Source: DASQJJ01 sp964598355
GTDB taxonomy: Bacteria; Patescibacteriota; Microgenomatia; Levybacterales; UBA12049
Direction of reading: 5' to 3'
Length of the DNA: 64,000 nucleotides
Assembly (NCBI GenBank): GCA_964598355.1
Contig: CAZRBN010000001.1
Coordinates: 1 to 64,000 of the forward strand
The notes under the pieces are model-generated. The model searched no databases. It saw only the letters and a program-made list of their open reading frames with translations, and was not told the DNA's origin. Positions 35,860-45,448 of the stretch are shown in pieces. The translations under genes were made by a program, and so were the position numbers. Position 1 is the stretch's first letter; every line of letters starts with the position of its first letter.

Positions 35860-36402
35860 ATGACAGAGCTTGCAACATTCGCCAGTGGCTGTTTCTGGTG
35901 TACAGAGGCAATTTTTAAAAGACTGAAAGGAATTATTTCAGTGACTTCTGGATACGCCGGAGGAAACAGCAAAGATCCAAGTTATGAACAGGTTTCAACT
36001 GGAGCAACAGGACATGCAGAAAGTCTTCAAATAAAATTTGACCCATCAATTATTCCGTATCATCACTTACTCGATATTTTCTGGCATACGCATAATCCAA
36101 CCACTCTGAATCAACAAGGTGCTGATAGAGGGACACAGTATCGCTCTATTATTTTTTATCATTCAGATGAGCAAAAAAAAATTGCCGAAAATTCAAAAGA
36201 AGAATTAGAAAAGTCAGGTACGTATAAAGATCCTATTGTTACAGAAATCGTTCCATTTACTAACTTCTATCCTGCAGAAGATTACCATAAGGATTATTAT
36301 GACACGAACAAATCTGCGCCTTATTGCACATTTGTCATCGACCCAAAAATACAAAAACTGCTAAAAGAATTTGGAAATGATGTAAAAGAAGAATATAAGT
36401 AA
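35860..36402 (+). CDS. msrA: peptide methionine-S-sulfoxide reductase A
   Basis: 180 residues from ATG 35860 (MTELATFASGCFWC); an upstream start adds 11 unlikely residues. Catalytic Cys in GCFWCTEA, followed by SGYAGG, GHAESLQIKFDP, HNPTTLNQQGADRGTQYRS and FYPAEDYHKDYY, all standard MsrA. Repairs oxidised methionine in proteins using thioredoxin. Fits the redox theme of the region (sodN, DsbA-like, FMN reductase). Convergent with the next kinase, adjacent without spacer. Confidence 0.95.
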   Translation: MTELATFASGCFWCTEAIFKRLKGIISVTSGYAGGNSKDPSYEQVSTGATGHAESLQIKFDPSIIPYHHLLDIFWHTHNPTTLNQQGADRGTQYRSIIFYHSDEQKKIAENSKEELEKSGTYKDPIVTEIVPFTNFYPAEDYHKDYYDTNKSAPYCTFVIDPKIQKLLKEFGNDVKEEYK

Positions 36403-38913
36403 TTAAGCACTCGGAAGTGAAAGGGTAAAAACAGATCCTTTCCCTAACGTACTTTCAACGCTTATATCACCTCCATGTTTGGTAACAATATCCCGTGTTA
36501 TATAAAGTCCCATTCCTAATCCTGGATAGGTACTTTCTCTTTTCCCAAGAACACGGTAGTACGGTTTGAAAATATTGTGGAGATCTTTTTCTGGAATTCC
36601 TATTCCTGAATCCTTCACTGAAAGATGCACATACGCACCCTTTTTAGAAAGCGTAAGAATTATTTCCTTCTTATCTTGTGAATATTTTGCTGCATTAGAC
36701 AGAAGATTGGCCAAGACTTGTTCCATTCTGTACCTATCTATAGTAACAATACTATCTGTTTTGCCTTTTACAATAAGATGAAAATCCGGAAGAAGTTCTT
36801 GATACTGATCGATAAACTCCTTTATAAAAAAATCAAAGTATATTTCTTTTAATTGTAACGATAGCTTGCCTTGCTGAATAGTCGATTGATCCAATAAATC
36901 AGATACAAGTTGCTGTAGCTTATCAATTTGTTCTGCTGCTTTGGTAACATACTCTGTTTGCTTCCTCGTATCAAGTTTTTTAATATCTGACAGCAAATGC
37001 ATATAGATTTTAAGACTCGTTAATGGTGTTTTTAACTCATGGGATGCCATACTAATAAAGTTATTTTTTCTAACATCTATATCTTTAAATTCTGTAATAT
37101 CTTGCAACACATTAATGACCAATGGATTTTTTCCATGACCTTTATAAATGACTGTTGAAGTAATAGTTAACCAACGAGATTTATTTGTTTTTTTATTAAC
37201 AAACTTTATTGTTACTTGAACAGTTTTACCAGTTTCGAATGCCTTTCTACCTGGCATATTTTCTAGTGGAAATTTTTTACCATACTCATCTTGTAAATCA
37301 AATTTATAAATATATTCAAATCGGGGAGATTTCATCATCTGTTCTATTGATTCGTATCCTAGCAAATGCATTGCTTCTTTATTTGCATACACAAGAGTGC
37401 TTTCACTATCCTGGACTATAACTCCATTAGGAATATTTTTCAGAATAGCCTCTAATTCCTGCTGTGTATCAATAACTTGTTGCTGAATATTTTTTTCTTC
37501 TGTACTATTTCTGTTATACACTGCAATACCTTCAATACTTGGATAGATATAATTTTCATACCACATGTTGTGAGATGGATAATATTGAGTCACTGTCATC
37601 GGAGTTCTATTTTTCATGACCTGACGCATCGCCTTCCCTATCTCCAACTTTTCTACATCTGGAAAAACATTCCAAACAGTTTTTCCTAGAACATCATCTC
37701 TTTTGATATGCCCCATTTCTTCTCCTTTTTTATTTACATATACATAACGCCACTCTTTATCCATAGCATAGTATCCGTAATTAAAATTCTCAACAATTTC
37801 CGTAATCTTTCTATTTTTTCCTTCAAGTTCTAATTCATATAATTTTTTGTCTGTAATATCACGAAAATTTGAAACAATACCTTTCACTGCTGCATCAGCA
37901 AGGAAATTTGATGAATTTGCTTCTATCCAACGCCATTCACCCTTTTTATTTTTTACACGAAATTCTCCTTTTATATTCTTTTCTTTTGTAAACAGCATTT
38001 TACGAATATTCATTATAAGAGGGAAATCATCTGGGTGAATGATTTTTTGTAAGGACATTTTCAAAAACTCATCCTGAGAATATCCTAAAATTTTTTTTAT
38101 AGATGATGAAACATACGTGAATTTTAAATTTCCATTACTTACAAGGATTCCATCTGAACTATTTTCAATAAGAGATCTGAACTTTTTTTCATTCATTAAA
38201 AGATCTCTTTTCACTGATTCATGTTCTGTTATATCCCTGTTAATCTCTAAGATTTTTGTTGTATCGCCTACATGTAATAAGGACCAGCGACTTTGAATAA
38301 TAAGTTCTTTACCTTTTTTGGTAATGTGTTTTATAGTACCTTCCCATGTTTTTTTCTTCTCAATTTCTTTATGAATTTTTTCAAGAGAAATAGGATATAC
38401 TGTCTTCAGAATAGTATCTCCATGCTTACCAATAACTTCATTGCTCTTCCACCCATATAAATCTTCTGACCCTTTATTCCAAAAAACTATTTTATTATTT
38501 TTATCCATAATGAAAATCGCCTCATGAGACAGTTCTATAAGTTTTGCTTTTTCAATAAGATCTTCTTCAAGTTTATGTCTATTGGTAATGTCTGTATAAA
38601 AGATCACTATCCCTTGACTAGTCTTGTAGGCATTCCCTCGAAGCCATTGCTTACCACCTGATGAATAATATTCCCAGGTATAAGGTTTGCCGGTTTTGAG
38701 AACTATTTGAAGGGGCTTTCCTAATTTTGTATGTAAAATGCCTGGGAAAATATCAGTTACTTTCTTTCCCAAAACATCCTCTTTTATCTTATTAATAATC
38801 TCGCAAGCTCTTTTATTGATATACGTGTATCGCAGTTCATTATCAAACGTAATAATAGCGTCATTAATAGAATCAAACAGAGAAACGAGATGATTATTGC
38901 CATCAAAGTCCAT
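36403..38913 (-). CDS. soluble histidine kinase with about five PAS domains
   Basis: 836 residues, no membrane helix. PAS-like domains at about 5-120, 125-240, 250-365, 370-480 and 490-605, several ending in the D-I-T linker (FYTDITNRHK, NRDITEHE, FRDITDKK, LQDITEFK). HisKA phospho-His in SMASHELKTPLT (about 620), HATPase with NLLSNAAKYSQ, DSGIGIPEKDL and GLGMGLYIT. Cytosolic multi-sensor kinase. No regulator gene is attached; it may work with the orphan OmpR-type regulator. Confidence 0.9.
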   Translation of the reverse strand: MDFDGNNHLVSLFDSINDAIITFDNELRYTYINKRACEIINKIKEDVLGKKVTDIFPGILHTKLGKPLQIVLKTGKPYTWEYYSSGGKQWLRGNAYKTSQGIVIFYTDITNRHKLEEDLIEKAKLIELSHEAIFIMDKNNKIVFWNKGSEDLYGWKSNEVIGKHGDTILKTVYPISLEKIHKEIEKKKTWEGTIKHITKKGKELIIQSRWSLLHVGDTTKILEINRDITEHESVKRDLLMNEKKFRSLIENSSDGILVSNGNLKFTYVSSSIKKILGYSQDEFLKMSLQKIIHPDDFPLIMNIRKMLFTKEKNIKGEFRVKNKKGEWRWIEANSSNFLADAAVKGIVSNFRDITDKKLYELELEGKNRKITEIVENFNYGYYAMDKEWRYVYVNKKGEEMGHIKRDDVLGKTVWNVFPDVEKLEIGKAMRQVMKNRTPMTVTQYYPSHNMWYENYIYPSIEGIAVYNRNSTEEKNIQQQVIDTQQELEAILKNIPNGVIVQDSESTLVYANKEAMHLLGYESIEQMMKSPRFEYIYKFDLQDEYGKKFPLENMPGRKAFETGKTVQVTIKFVNKKTNKSRWLTITSTVIYKGHGKNPLVINVLQDITEFKDIDVRKNNFISMASHELKTPLTSLKIYMHLLSDIKKLDTRKQTEYVTKAAEQIDKLQQLVSDLLDQSTIQQGKLSLQLKEIYFDFFIKEFIDQYQELLPDFHLIVKGKTDSIVTIDRYRMEQVLANLLSNAAKYSQDKKEIILTLSKKGAYVHLSVKDSGIGIPEKDLHNIFKPYYRVLGKRESTYPGLGMGLYITRDIVTKHGGDISVESTLGKGSVFTLSLPSA

Positions 38914-39040
38914 AGAAAAGTATGTTTAGCATACCACAGAAAAGATAAAATCTGAAGCTATTTTTTGAGAAATACTAGTGAGGAAATACTTAAGAGAACA
39001 ACTCCCTTAAGCAAAATGAGACAAGTATATACAAACTACG

Positions 39041-39613
39041 TTATTGTGTTTCTTCTCTTCCTTTTTTTAAAAGTGTAGCATACCAAATAAGTTGAGGTAT
39101 CATTGCATCTGCTTGAGATTGAAGATGTTCTGTTTTTAACCTTCCCTTTTCATCAAGCTGTGTCCAGTAAAGAGGAATATGCACTCCTGCTCGAATTGGT
39201 GTCATCTGCAATTCGATAGCAACTTGTCGAAGCTGTTGAACAGCTCTTGTACCGCCAGCAATTCCTCCATAGCTAACAAAAGCGATGGGTTTGTTATTCC
39301 ATTGTTTGTAGACATAATCCAAAGCATTTTTCAAAACAGCGGAGTATCCATGATTGTATTCAGGAGTTACGATAACGTATGCATCTGCTTCACCAATTTT
39401 ATCAGCCCATTTTGCAGCTAATTCATTTGTATATTTTCCACCCGAGGTAGAGGGAGACATAGGCTCATCAAAGAAAGGAAGAGGCCAGTCACGTAAATCA
39501 AGAAGCTCTACATCAAGACCTTTTTGTTTTTTTAATTCTGAAAAAATCCACTGGGCTGGTTGTTCTCCAAAACGCTTTTGTCTAGTACTTCCGATAATTA
39601 CCTGCACCTTCAT
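39041..39613 (-). CDS. NADPH-dependent FMN reductase (flavodoxin-like fold)
   Basis: 190 residues. IIGSTRQKRFGEQ binds the flavin phosphate, VTPEYNHGYSAVLKNALDYV is the family signature near residue 85, and FVSYGGIAGGTRAVQQLR follows. Reduces FMN or quinone-like acceptors with NAD(P)H in the cytosol. It could supply reduced flavin to the flavin-rich operon 7 kb away, but no shared promoter is seen. Confidence 0.88.
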   Translation of the reverse strand: MKVQVIIGSTRQKRFGEQPAQWIFSELKKQKGLDVELLDLRDWPLPFFDEPMSPSTSGGKYTNELAAKWADKIGEADAYVIVTPEYNHGYSAVLKNALDYVYKQWNNKPIAFVSYGGIAGGTRAVQQLRQVAIELQMTPIRAGVHIPLYWTQLDEKGRLKTEHLQSQADAMIPQLIWYATLLKKGREETQ

Positions 39614-39677
39614 CTTATTTGCATGATACGCTCTTATACTTTACTTTGTAAAGTAGTTACCTTTTCTAAAGTATATC

Positions 39678-40376
39678 TTATTCTTGGATAGTATAGGTAA
39701 GAATAACTTGAAGAGTTGGTAAGGATTGCTCTCCACTCAGTAATGTTACATGATTTTTCTTATCTATAATAAATAAGGCAGGCAATTGACTAACTCCTGC
39801 AGTTTCTCCGGTTAATTTTTCCTGTTGTACTCGACTCGTCATTTCTCCTGTATCCAAACACTTCATGAATGATGTTTCTGAAATCCCCAATTCCTTCGAT
39901 AACGGAATCAGTTTTCCCAATGCAAAACCTTCTCCACCTTCTATACCTGCTGTTCTTTTGAAAATCTCATCAGTATATCTCCAATATATACCTTGTCCTC
40001 CAATTTTTCCTGCACATAAAAAACCTACTGCTTCTATCTTGGCATTTATATATACGGGGAGAGGAAACATACTTTCGACAAAGCGAATATCTTTTCCATA
40101 TTGCTTAAGAAGTCTTTGAAAAACAGGATGCATTCTCTGACAAGAAGGACACTCAAAATCTGAATATTCAATAAGGGTTACAGCTGCTTGCGTATTACCA
40201 GTTGTATAAGCTGAAGATCCAACTTTTTCAAGATTTCCTTGAGGAGTTTGGAGGGTATTAGGTGGAAGAGCAGCAAAGGCTTTTTGACGATTTTCAAGAT
40301 AACTAACTCGCATAAACAACGAAATAAGAATTATAGAGAGCACTCCTAATCCCAAAAAAAGAACCACTTTTTTCAT
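39678..40376 (-). CDS. membrane-anchored DsbA-like thiol oxidoreductase
   Basis: 232 residues. N-terminal anchor (about 5-22), then a thioredoxin fold with YSDFECPSCQRMH, active-site CPSC near residue 75, an inserted helical domain, and the cis-Pro in SQLPALFII. Probable disulfide introduction or isomerisation in exported proteins. TACAAT (40383-40388) lies exactly 6 nt before the ATG. A 14-bp hairpin separates it from the upstream operon. Confidence 0.88.
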   Translation of the reverse strand: MKKVVLFLGLGVLSIILISLFMRVSYLENRQKAFAALPPNTLQTPQGNLEKVGSSAYTTGNTQAAVTLIEYSDFECPSCQRMHPVFQRLLKQYGKDIRFVESMFPLPVYINAKIEAVGFLCAGKIGGQGIYWRYTDEIFKRTAGIEGGEGFALGKLIPLSKELGISETSFMKCLDTGEMTSRVQQEKLTGETAGVSQLPALFIIDKKNHVTLLSGEQSLPTLQVILTYTIQE

Positions 40377-40391
40377 ATCGTTATTGTACCA

Positions 40392-40425
40392 AAGAAACGT
40401 ATGATTTCCTCATCATACGTTTCTT
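40392..40425 (-). terminator. strong hairpin between efflux operon and dsbA-like gene
   Basis: AAGAAACGTATGAT, 6-nt loop, ATCATACGTTTCTT: a perfect 14-bp stem starting 20 nt after the DUF5666 stop. The following U-tract is short, so termination is likely but not certain. Confidence 0.5.
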
Positions 40426-40444
40426 CTTTCAACGTTACACAGTT

Positions 40445-40870
40445 TCACTTCGTTGGATGAGGTGTTACTCTTATTTGCATTTGTTGAGGATTCAGCTGAA
40501 TATTTTGTGCTGTAACAGACCCATCTGCATTCTGGTTTCCAAATATCATTACCTGCTTTCCCGTTTGCAGTGCATCTTTTCCTGCACTTGTTGCTTCAGT
40601 GATAGATGTGTTAACAGATACAACAATAATCTTACTTGATCCGTCCATCATCTTTACCGTAATAGTATTGGCATCTGCACTAATAATTTCGCCTCTGATT
40701 GGTCGAGCATTCCCAGATTGGCCACCAAATCGTCTCCCTCCGTTTTGCGTCATTCCTGCTTGGCCAAAAAATGTTACCTTTTGCATTTTTTGATATTGCA
40801 TACCTCCAAAAAATGCTCCTGCACCAACAAGAACAACAATGACAATTGTTATTATCCAATGATTTTTCAT
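40445..40870 (-). CDS. membrane-anchored DUF5666-like protein
   Basis: 141 residues: signal anchor (about 5-22), a Gly/Gln-rich linker, then a small beta domain (RGEIISADANTITVKMMDG and ALQTGKQVMIFGNQNADGSVTAQNI) matching DUF5666, a small OB-like exported domain of unknown role. A strong Shine-Dalgarno AAGGAGGTG lies 5 nt before the ATG, as in the secreted protein at the window start. Last gene downstream of the MacAB-like set. Confidence 0.7.
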   Translation of the reverse strand: MKNHWIITIVIVVLVGAGAFFGGMQYQKMQKVTFFGQAGMTQNGGRRFGGQSGNARPIRGEIISADANTITVKMMDGSSKIIVVSVNTSITEATSAGKDALQTGKQVMIFGNQNADGSVTAQNIQLNPQQMQIRVTPHPTK

Positions 40871-40898
40871 AATTCACCTCCTTCCTCCGAAATTCATC

Positions 40899-40940
40899 GT
40901 TCATAGGTATTAGTTCATTGCTATTTTTTGATCTATGAAC
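40899..40940. repeat. intergenic inverted repeat with GTTCA-type repeats
   Basis: GTTCATAG (40899-40906) and CTATGAAC (40933-40940) form a perfect inverted repeat; degenerate GTTCAYRG units continue to about 40960. It fills the spacer between the MacB-like permease and the DUF5666 gene. Confidence 0.5.
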
Positions 40941-40967
40941 TGTGAACCATGAATAACGAACTACTTT

Positions 40968-42194
40968 CTATTCATACCTCAGTGCTTCAATCGGTTGTAA
41001 GTTCGCTGCTCGTTGTGCTGGATACCACCCAAAAAGAATCCCTATCCCTCCAGAAACAATCGTTGCTAAAAGAATTGATGAAACAGATACAACAAAAGGA
41101 GAACTAGTAAGTGTTGCTATGACAAACGATACAATGATTCCAATAATCATGCCAAAAATTCCTCCGATAAACGTTAAAATAACAGACTCTAAAAGAAATT
41201 GTGTAATAATAATTTTTTTCTTTGCACCAAGTGCTTTTCGCAAACCTATTTCCCGTGTACGCTCAGTAACAGTAACAAGCATAATATTCATAATGCCGAT
41301 TCCACCTACCAGCAAGGAAATAGCAGCAATACCGGCAAGAAGAGATGTAAAGCTTCCTGTTGTTTGGGACGCTGTATTTAAAATATCCTGTTGAGAAAAG
41401 ATAGAAAAATCAGCTTGAGCCGGATCAGCTAATTTATGCCTTGCTAAAAGCACATATCCTACCTGATTTTGTGCATCAACCATAACATCCGGACTTTTTG
41501 CTTCGAGAGCAATTGATGAAAGGTAGCTCTGTCCAAATAATTGCTTTTGTGCAGTAGATAAAGGAACATAGACAATACTATCTTGATTTAAGAAGCCAGT
41601 TCCTCCTTTACTGACAGTAATACCAATAATAGTAAACGTTTGACCACTCATACGAACAGTTTGCCCGACAGGATCTGAACCATCAGGAAAAAGTGTACTA
41701 ACAACTTGAGGCCCTAATACCGCAACTTTCTTCATCGCATCCACATCACGTTGACTAATAAATGATCCTTCCTGCATGTCGACTTTATGAACAGTTGGAT
41801 AGACAGAGGTTGATCCAATAACCTGAGCATTCATGTTTTCTTTTCCTGTTGTTATCTGAATTCGCTTTGATACTTCAGGTGAAACATTTTGAATGGTTGT
41901 AACTGTCGCAGAGGCCTTAATGGCATCAGCATCAGAAACAGTCAGCGTTGTCCCACCACCGGCTGCACCTCTTACTGCTCCTGTATTTTGCCCACCGGGA
42001 ATAACTGTGAGTAAATTCGCTCCCAGTGACTGAATTTGAGATTGTACTTGCTGTTGAGTTGCCTGACCCAACGAAACGAGCGCAATAACACTCCCAATAC
42101 CAATCACAATACCTAGAATAGCTAATCCTGTTCGAAGTTTGTTAACTGTTAATGTGCCAATACTTTCTACAAGTGTTTCTTTAAAATCGTCCAT
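40968..42194 (-). CDS. MacB-like ABC permease (FtsX fold)
   Basis: 408 residues, four transmembrane helices: one at about 22-42 (TGLAILGIVIGIGSVIALVSL), a large MacB-type extracytoplasmic domain (about 50-270), and three helices at the end (LLAGIAAISLLVGGIGIMNIML, FIGGIFGMIIGIIVSF and a third). TERTREIGLRKALGAKK is the coupling loop to the ATPase. With the preceding ATPase and membrane-fusion protein it forms a MacAB-like mechanotransmission exporter for peptides or drugs. Confidence 0.92.
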   Translation of the reverse strand: MDDFKETLVESIGTLTVNKLRTGLAILGIVIGIGSVIALVSLGQATQQQVQSQIQSLGANLLTVIPGGQNTGAVRGAAGGGTTLTVSDADAIKASATVTTIQNVSPEVSKRIQITTGKENMNAQVIGSTSVYPTVHKVDMQEGSFISQRDVDAMKKVAVLGPQVVSTLFPDGSDPVGQTVRMSGQTFTIIGITVSKGGTGFLNQDSIVYVPLSTAQKQLFGQSYLSSIALEAKSPDVMVDAQNQVGYVLLARHKLADPAQADFSIFSQQDILNTASQTTGSFTSLLAGIAAISLLVGGIGIMNIMLVTVTERTREIGLRKALGAKKKIIITQFLLESVILTFIGGIFGMIIGIIVSFVIATLTSSPFVVSVSSILLATIVSGGIGILFGWYPAQRAANLQPIEALRYE

Positions 42195-42209
42195 ATATAA
42201 AATTAAAAA

Positions 42210-42920
42210 TTATCTTTTTGCCATTGTCTGTTTTTTATTTATCTCATCTTCTATTATATTTCCGTCTCTAATATGAATAATTCTTTTTGCATGGGCTGCA
42301 ATATCTGGTTCATGAGTAATCATAACAATGGTATGACCCTGTTTGTTTAGCTCCTGAAAAACTGCCATAACTTCTTCTGCTTGAGCAGAGGCAATATTCC
42401 CAGTTGGCTCATCAGCAAGTAACAGTGCGGGATTCATAACAAGTGATCGTGCAATAGCAACACGTTGTTGTTGCCCTCCAGAAATTTGATTGCTTGTATG
42501 ATACATTCGTTCTGTAAGACCAACCATCTGGATATATTTTTCTGCAGTTTTTTTCCGTTCTTCCAAAGGAACTCCTGCATATCTCATTGGTAACATAACA
42601 TTTTGTAATACTGTAGTACGAGGTAGCAAATTAAATGCCTGGAAAATAAAACCTATTTTCCTGTTACGGATATCTGCTAAATCATCGTCAGTGAGGTTCT
42701 CAACATTTTCTCCATCTAATATATATATTCCACTACTTGGAGTATCAAGTGCTCCGAGAATATGCATCAGTGTTGATTTTCCGCTTCCTGAAGGTCCCAT
42801 GATTGCCACAAATTCGCCTTTTTTAATAGAAAACGAAATATCGCCAAGTGCAATTGTTTCCATTGCTTCTGTTTTGTAGACTTTTGATAAATGAGAGACC
42901 GAAATTATTGAAGTAGTCAT
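42210..42920 (-). CDS. MacB/LolD-type ABC transporter ATPase
   Basis: 236 residues. Walker A GPSGSGKST, Q-loop FIFQAFNLLP, signature SGGQQQRVAIARSL, Walker B LLLADEPTGN, switch His in MITHEPD. Partner of the downstream FtsX-fold permease 15 nt away. The short spacer repeats the AT-rich word seen beside the RnfD-like gene at 47677. Confidence 0.95.
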   Translation of the reverse strand: MTTSIISVSHLSKVYKTEAMETIALGDISFSIKKGEFVAIMGPSGSGKSTLMHILGALDTPSSGIYILDGENVENLTDDDLADIRNRKIGFIFQAFNLLPRTTVLQNVMLPMRYAGVPLEERKKTAEKYIQMVGLTERMYHTSNQISGGQQQRVAIARSLVMNPALLLADEPTGNIASAQAEEVMAVFQELNKQGHTIVMITHEPDIAAHAKRIIHIRDGNIIEDEINKKQTMAKR

Positions 42921-43028
42921 ATATTATTTTCGTTCTCAGTTTTTGGAATTTAGTTGATCTGTTATCTATTTATCAGACCGACAAACAGATAACTAGTTAA
43001 TAACTATCTGAGAAACGAGAAGTAAAAA

Positions 43029-44309
43029 TTATCCTCCCTTTGCGCCTCTTCCTCCACCACCATTAATAAATACTCTATTACCTCCTCCAAACCCAGATCC
43101 ACCAAAAGGAGAGGATGTTACACGGCTACCTGTACTTTGCGTTGTAACACTAGTTACGACAGTATCTCCTTCAGAAAGACCAGTCGTTATTTCAGTTTGT
43201 GTATCATTTGCATCTCCTGTTTGAACAGATACTGATTGTATCTGACCGTTTTTCAACACTCTTACCGTTGTTTGACCACTTGAGGTTTGGATAGCTGTTG
43301 ACGGAATAAGAAGTATACTGTCTTTTACTTCAGTAATAATTTTTGCGTTGACTGCCATATTTGGGTAGATAGTTTTGTCTGATGTATCTAAGGTAATAAC
43401 TGTGGGATAGGTTGTCACACCCGAACTGACTGTCCCCGAGGTATCAATTGATGAAACTTTACCAGTAAATGTTTTATTTGGAAATGCGTCTAGAGTAAGT
43501 GTAACTTTTTGACCAGTTTGCACGTGGGTCACATCAATCTCAGAAAGGTTAACAGTTGCTTGTAGATTACCCGAAGGTAATGTAATAGTACCAAGAGACT
43601 GTGAAGATGTCGAAGAGTTGCTTGAATTTGAAGAACTTGATTGTGTTATAGGAAATCCTGAGGCAATAGAAAGACCACTTATTGTCCCACTCGCTGGAGC
43701 AGTAATAGTCGAGGCTAACTGCTGATAAGCAAACCATGCACCTGTCAAAGATGCTTGGGCTGCTGCAATAACTCCTTGTTGATTTGTATAATCTGCTTCT
43801 GCCTGTTGCCAATCAGCACTTTCTTCAATATATTTCGGGTCAGCAGTATTTGGATTTTGTGTCCCTTTATCATTGATAAAGGTTTGATTTGCTTTGAAAA
43901 GTGCTGATTGTAATGAATTCATTTTTGATTTTGCAGCACTCAGTGTATTTTGTGCATTCAAATAGGTTGCCCATGCCTGAGCTTGCTTTTGTTGTGCATT
44001 TTGATCTAGCACAAGATCTGCAATTTTCTGTCCCTGCGTAACTGTATCACCATTACTAACAGAAACACTAGTTACAACTCCTGATGCTTGTGTGGTAATA
44101 CTAACGGTGCTTCCAGAAGAGATAGTTCCTGATGCAGTAACGTTTGTAATAAGCGTCCCGCGTTCGACTTGAGAAGTTTGATATTGAGGTGCAGCTTGCT
44201 GTTTTGTAAGAAAAACCCACCCAGCAGTGAAAATAAGAAGCATGCCAATGATAATTACAATGACTTTTCTGCGATTCCCAAAAAATAATTTTTTAACCGT
44301 ACTAAGCAT
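43029..44309 (-). CDS. MacA/HlyD-like membrane fusion protein
   Basis: 426 residues from ATG 44309 (MLSTVKKLFFG); a TTG 42 nt upstream is less likely because a promoter and GGAG Shine-Dalgarno point to the ATG. Transmembrane anchor (about 15-37), lipoyl half-motif SGVVTSVSVSNGDTVTQGQ, a coiled-coil hairpin, second lipoyl half ITAPASGTISGLSIASG, beta-barrel with LDAFPNKTFTGKVSSID, and a Gly-rich end. In a single-membrane cell it would extend the exporter across the wall. Putative response-regulator repeats lie 9 bp upstream of its -10. Confidence 0.9.
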   Translation of the reverse strand: MLSTVKKLFFGNRRKVIVIIIGMLLIFTAGWVFLTKQQAAPQYQTSQVERGTLITNVTASGTISSGSTVSITTQASGVVTSVSVSNGDTVTQGQKIADLVLDQNAQQKQAQAWATYLNAQNTLSAAKSKMNSLQSALFKANQTFINDKGTQNPNTADPKYIEESADWQQAEADYTNQQGVIAAAQASLTGAWFAYQQLASTITAPASGTISGLSIASGFPITQSSSSNSSNSSTSSQSLGTITLPSGNLQATVNLSEIDVTHVQTGQKVTLTLDAFPNKTFTGKVSSIDTSGTVSSGVTTYPTVITLDTSDKTIYPNMAVNAKIITEVKDSILLIPSTAIQTSSGQTTVRVLKNGQIQSVSVQTGDANDTQTEITTGLSEGDTVVTSVTTQSTGSRVTSSPFGGSGFGGGNRVFINGGGGRGAKGG

Positions 44310-44325
44310 ACAAGTATACTCCACA

Positions 44326-44367
44326 ATTCTAGACACCTTACCTGAGAACAACCTGAATTTTAACTGA
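44326..44367 (-). promoter_or_regulatory. promoter of the efflux operon with tandem TCAG repeats
   Basis: Minus strand: TCAG units at 44364-44367, 44353-44356 and 44342-44345 are spaced exactly 11 bp. The sequence TTCAGGTTGTTCTCAGG is followed after 9 bp by TAGAAT (44326-44331). The repeats overlap the end of the kinase gene. Confidence 0.6.
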
Positions 44368-45367
44368 TAGCTGAAAAAGACAGAGTAAACGTAGTACCTT
44401 TCCCTACACGACTTTCTACAGATATCGTCCCTTTGTGTTCTTCAATAATCTTTTTTGCAATAGAAAGTCCCAACCCATAGCCTGTTACTTTATTCTTTGT
44501 CCGAGATTTTTCAGCCCGATAAAATCTGTCAAAAATAGATGGAATGTCTTCTTTCTCTATCCCAATACCATTATCTTGTATAATAAGATTGATATGACTA
44601 TCTATTTTTCTTGTTACAATAGTAACTGAACTTCCCCTCGGACTGTATTTAATTGCATTATCAAGAAAAATAAGGAATAATTCTTCGAAACTTTGCGCGT
44701 CTCCTTTTATTGTATGCCGAGTAATTTTTTGAGTAATTGTTATATTTTTTGCCTTTGCCAATGGAGCAATTTTTTTAACAGCAATATCTATAATCTCAGA
44801 CAAAGAAATGATTGTAAATGTAGGACTTCTCTGTATTTTTTCAGATTGAGAAAGACGAAGCAAATTGTCTGAAAGAACTTGAATAGAGGTAATATCTTCA
44901 AGACTTCCTTCTAAAACCTTTTTTGCATCAGCAAGGCTTAACTGTTTATCTCTGAGTGCTACCTCAATACTGGTACGAGTTGCTGTAAGAGGAGTGCGAA
45001 GCTCATGAGACGCATCAGTAATAAAACGGTTTTGCTCAGTAACCATATGTTGTATTGGTCGAAGCGTTCTTCCCGCAAGAAAATACCCACCACCACCAGC
45101 TACAATAAAAACAATACCATTTAAAAAAATAAGTGACCACAATAATCGTTGCTCTGATTCTCGTAAGTCTTGAATCCGTTGTTGCGTAAATTGAGAAGGC
45201 ATATGATACAAATCAAATGGATCTTGTCTTTGATGCTCCATACGGTTAATGAGTCGTTGTACTTCTTGCGTTGTTACATTGTAGAATGCCAAACTAAATA
45301 AGATACTTATTCCCATAATAATGAGAAGATACCAGGCAGTCAGTGTTAAACGTGCGCTATGAAACAT
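44360..45367 (-). CDS. membrane sensor histidine kinase
   Basis: 335 residues. Two transmembrane helices (about 8-28 and 76-98) enclose a short extracytoplasmic loop of about 45 residues. HisKA with the phospho-His in DASHELRTPLTA (about 140), HATPase with FLDNAIKYSP, DNGIGIEKEDI, FDRFYRAEKSR and GLGLSIAK. It lies after its OmpR-type regulator, separated by an inverted-repeat spacer. Probably senses envelope stress relevant to the efflux and flavin modules on either side. Confidence 0.93.
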   Translation of the reverse strand: MFHSARLTLTAWYLLIIMGISILFSLAFYNVTTQEVQRLINRMEHQRQDPFDLYHMPSQFTQQRIQDLRESEQRLLWSLIFLNGIVFIVAGGGGYFLAGRTLRPIQHMVTEQNRFITDASHELRTPLTATRTSIEVALRDKQLSLADAKKVLEGSLEDITSIQVLSDNLLRLSQSEKIQRSPTFTIISLSEIIDIAVKKIAPLAKAKNITITQKITRHTIKGDAQSFEELFLIFLDNAIKYSPRGSSVTIVTRKIDSHINLIIQDNGIGIEKEDIPSIFDRFYRAEKSRTKNKVTGYGLGLSIAKKIIEEHKGTISVESRVGKGTTFTLSFSAIS

Positions 45368-45376
45368 AATACAAAC

Positions 45377-45448
45377 GTTAAAAGTTTACAGTGAAAAATT
45401 AAAAATTACGATACTTTTATTTATACATAAGGTACCAGCACTTTTAAC
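45377..45448. repeat. intergenic nested inverted repeat (GGTACTTT family)
   Basis: Outer perfect 9-bp arms GTTAAAAGT (45377-45385) and ACTTTTAAC (45440-45448) enclose a core resembling TACTTTTATTTATACATAAGGTA. The core is shared with spacers at 47677, 57123, 60728 and, loosely, 61298. Confidence 0.55.
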
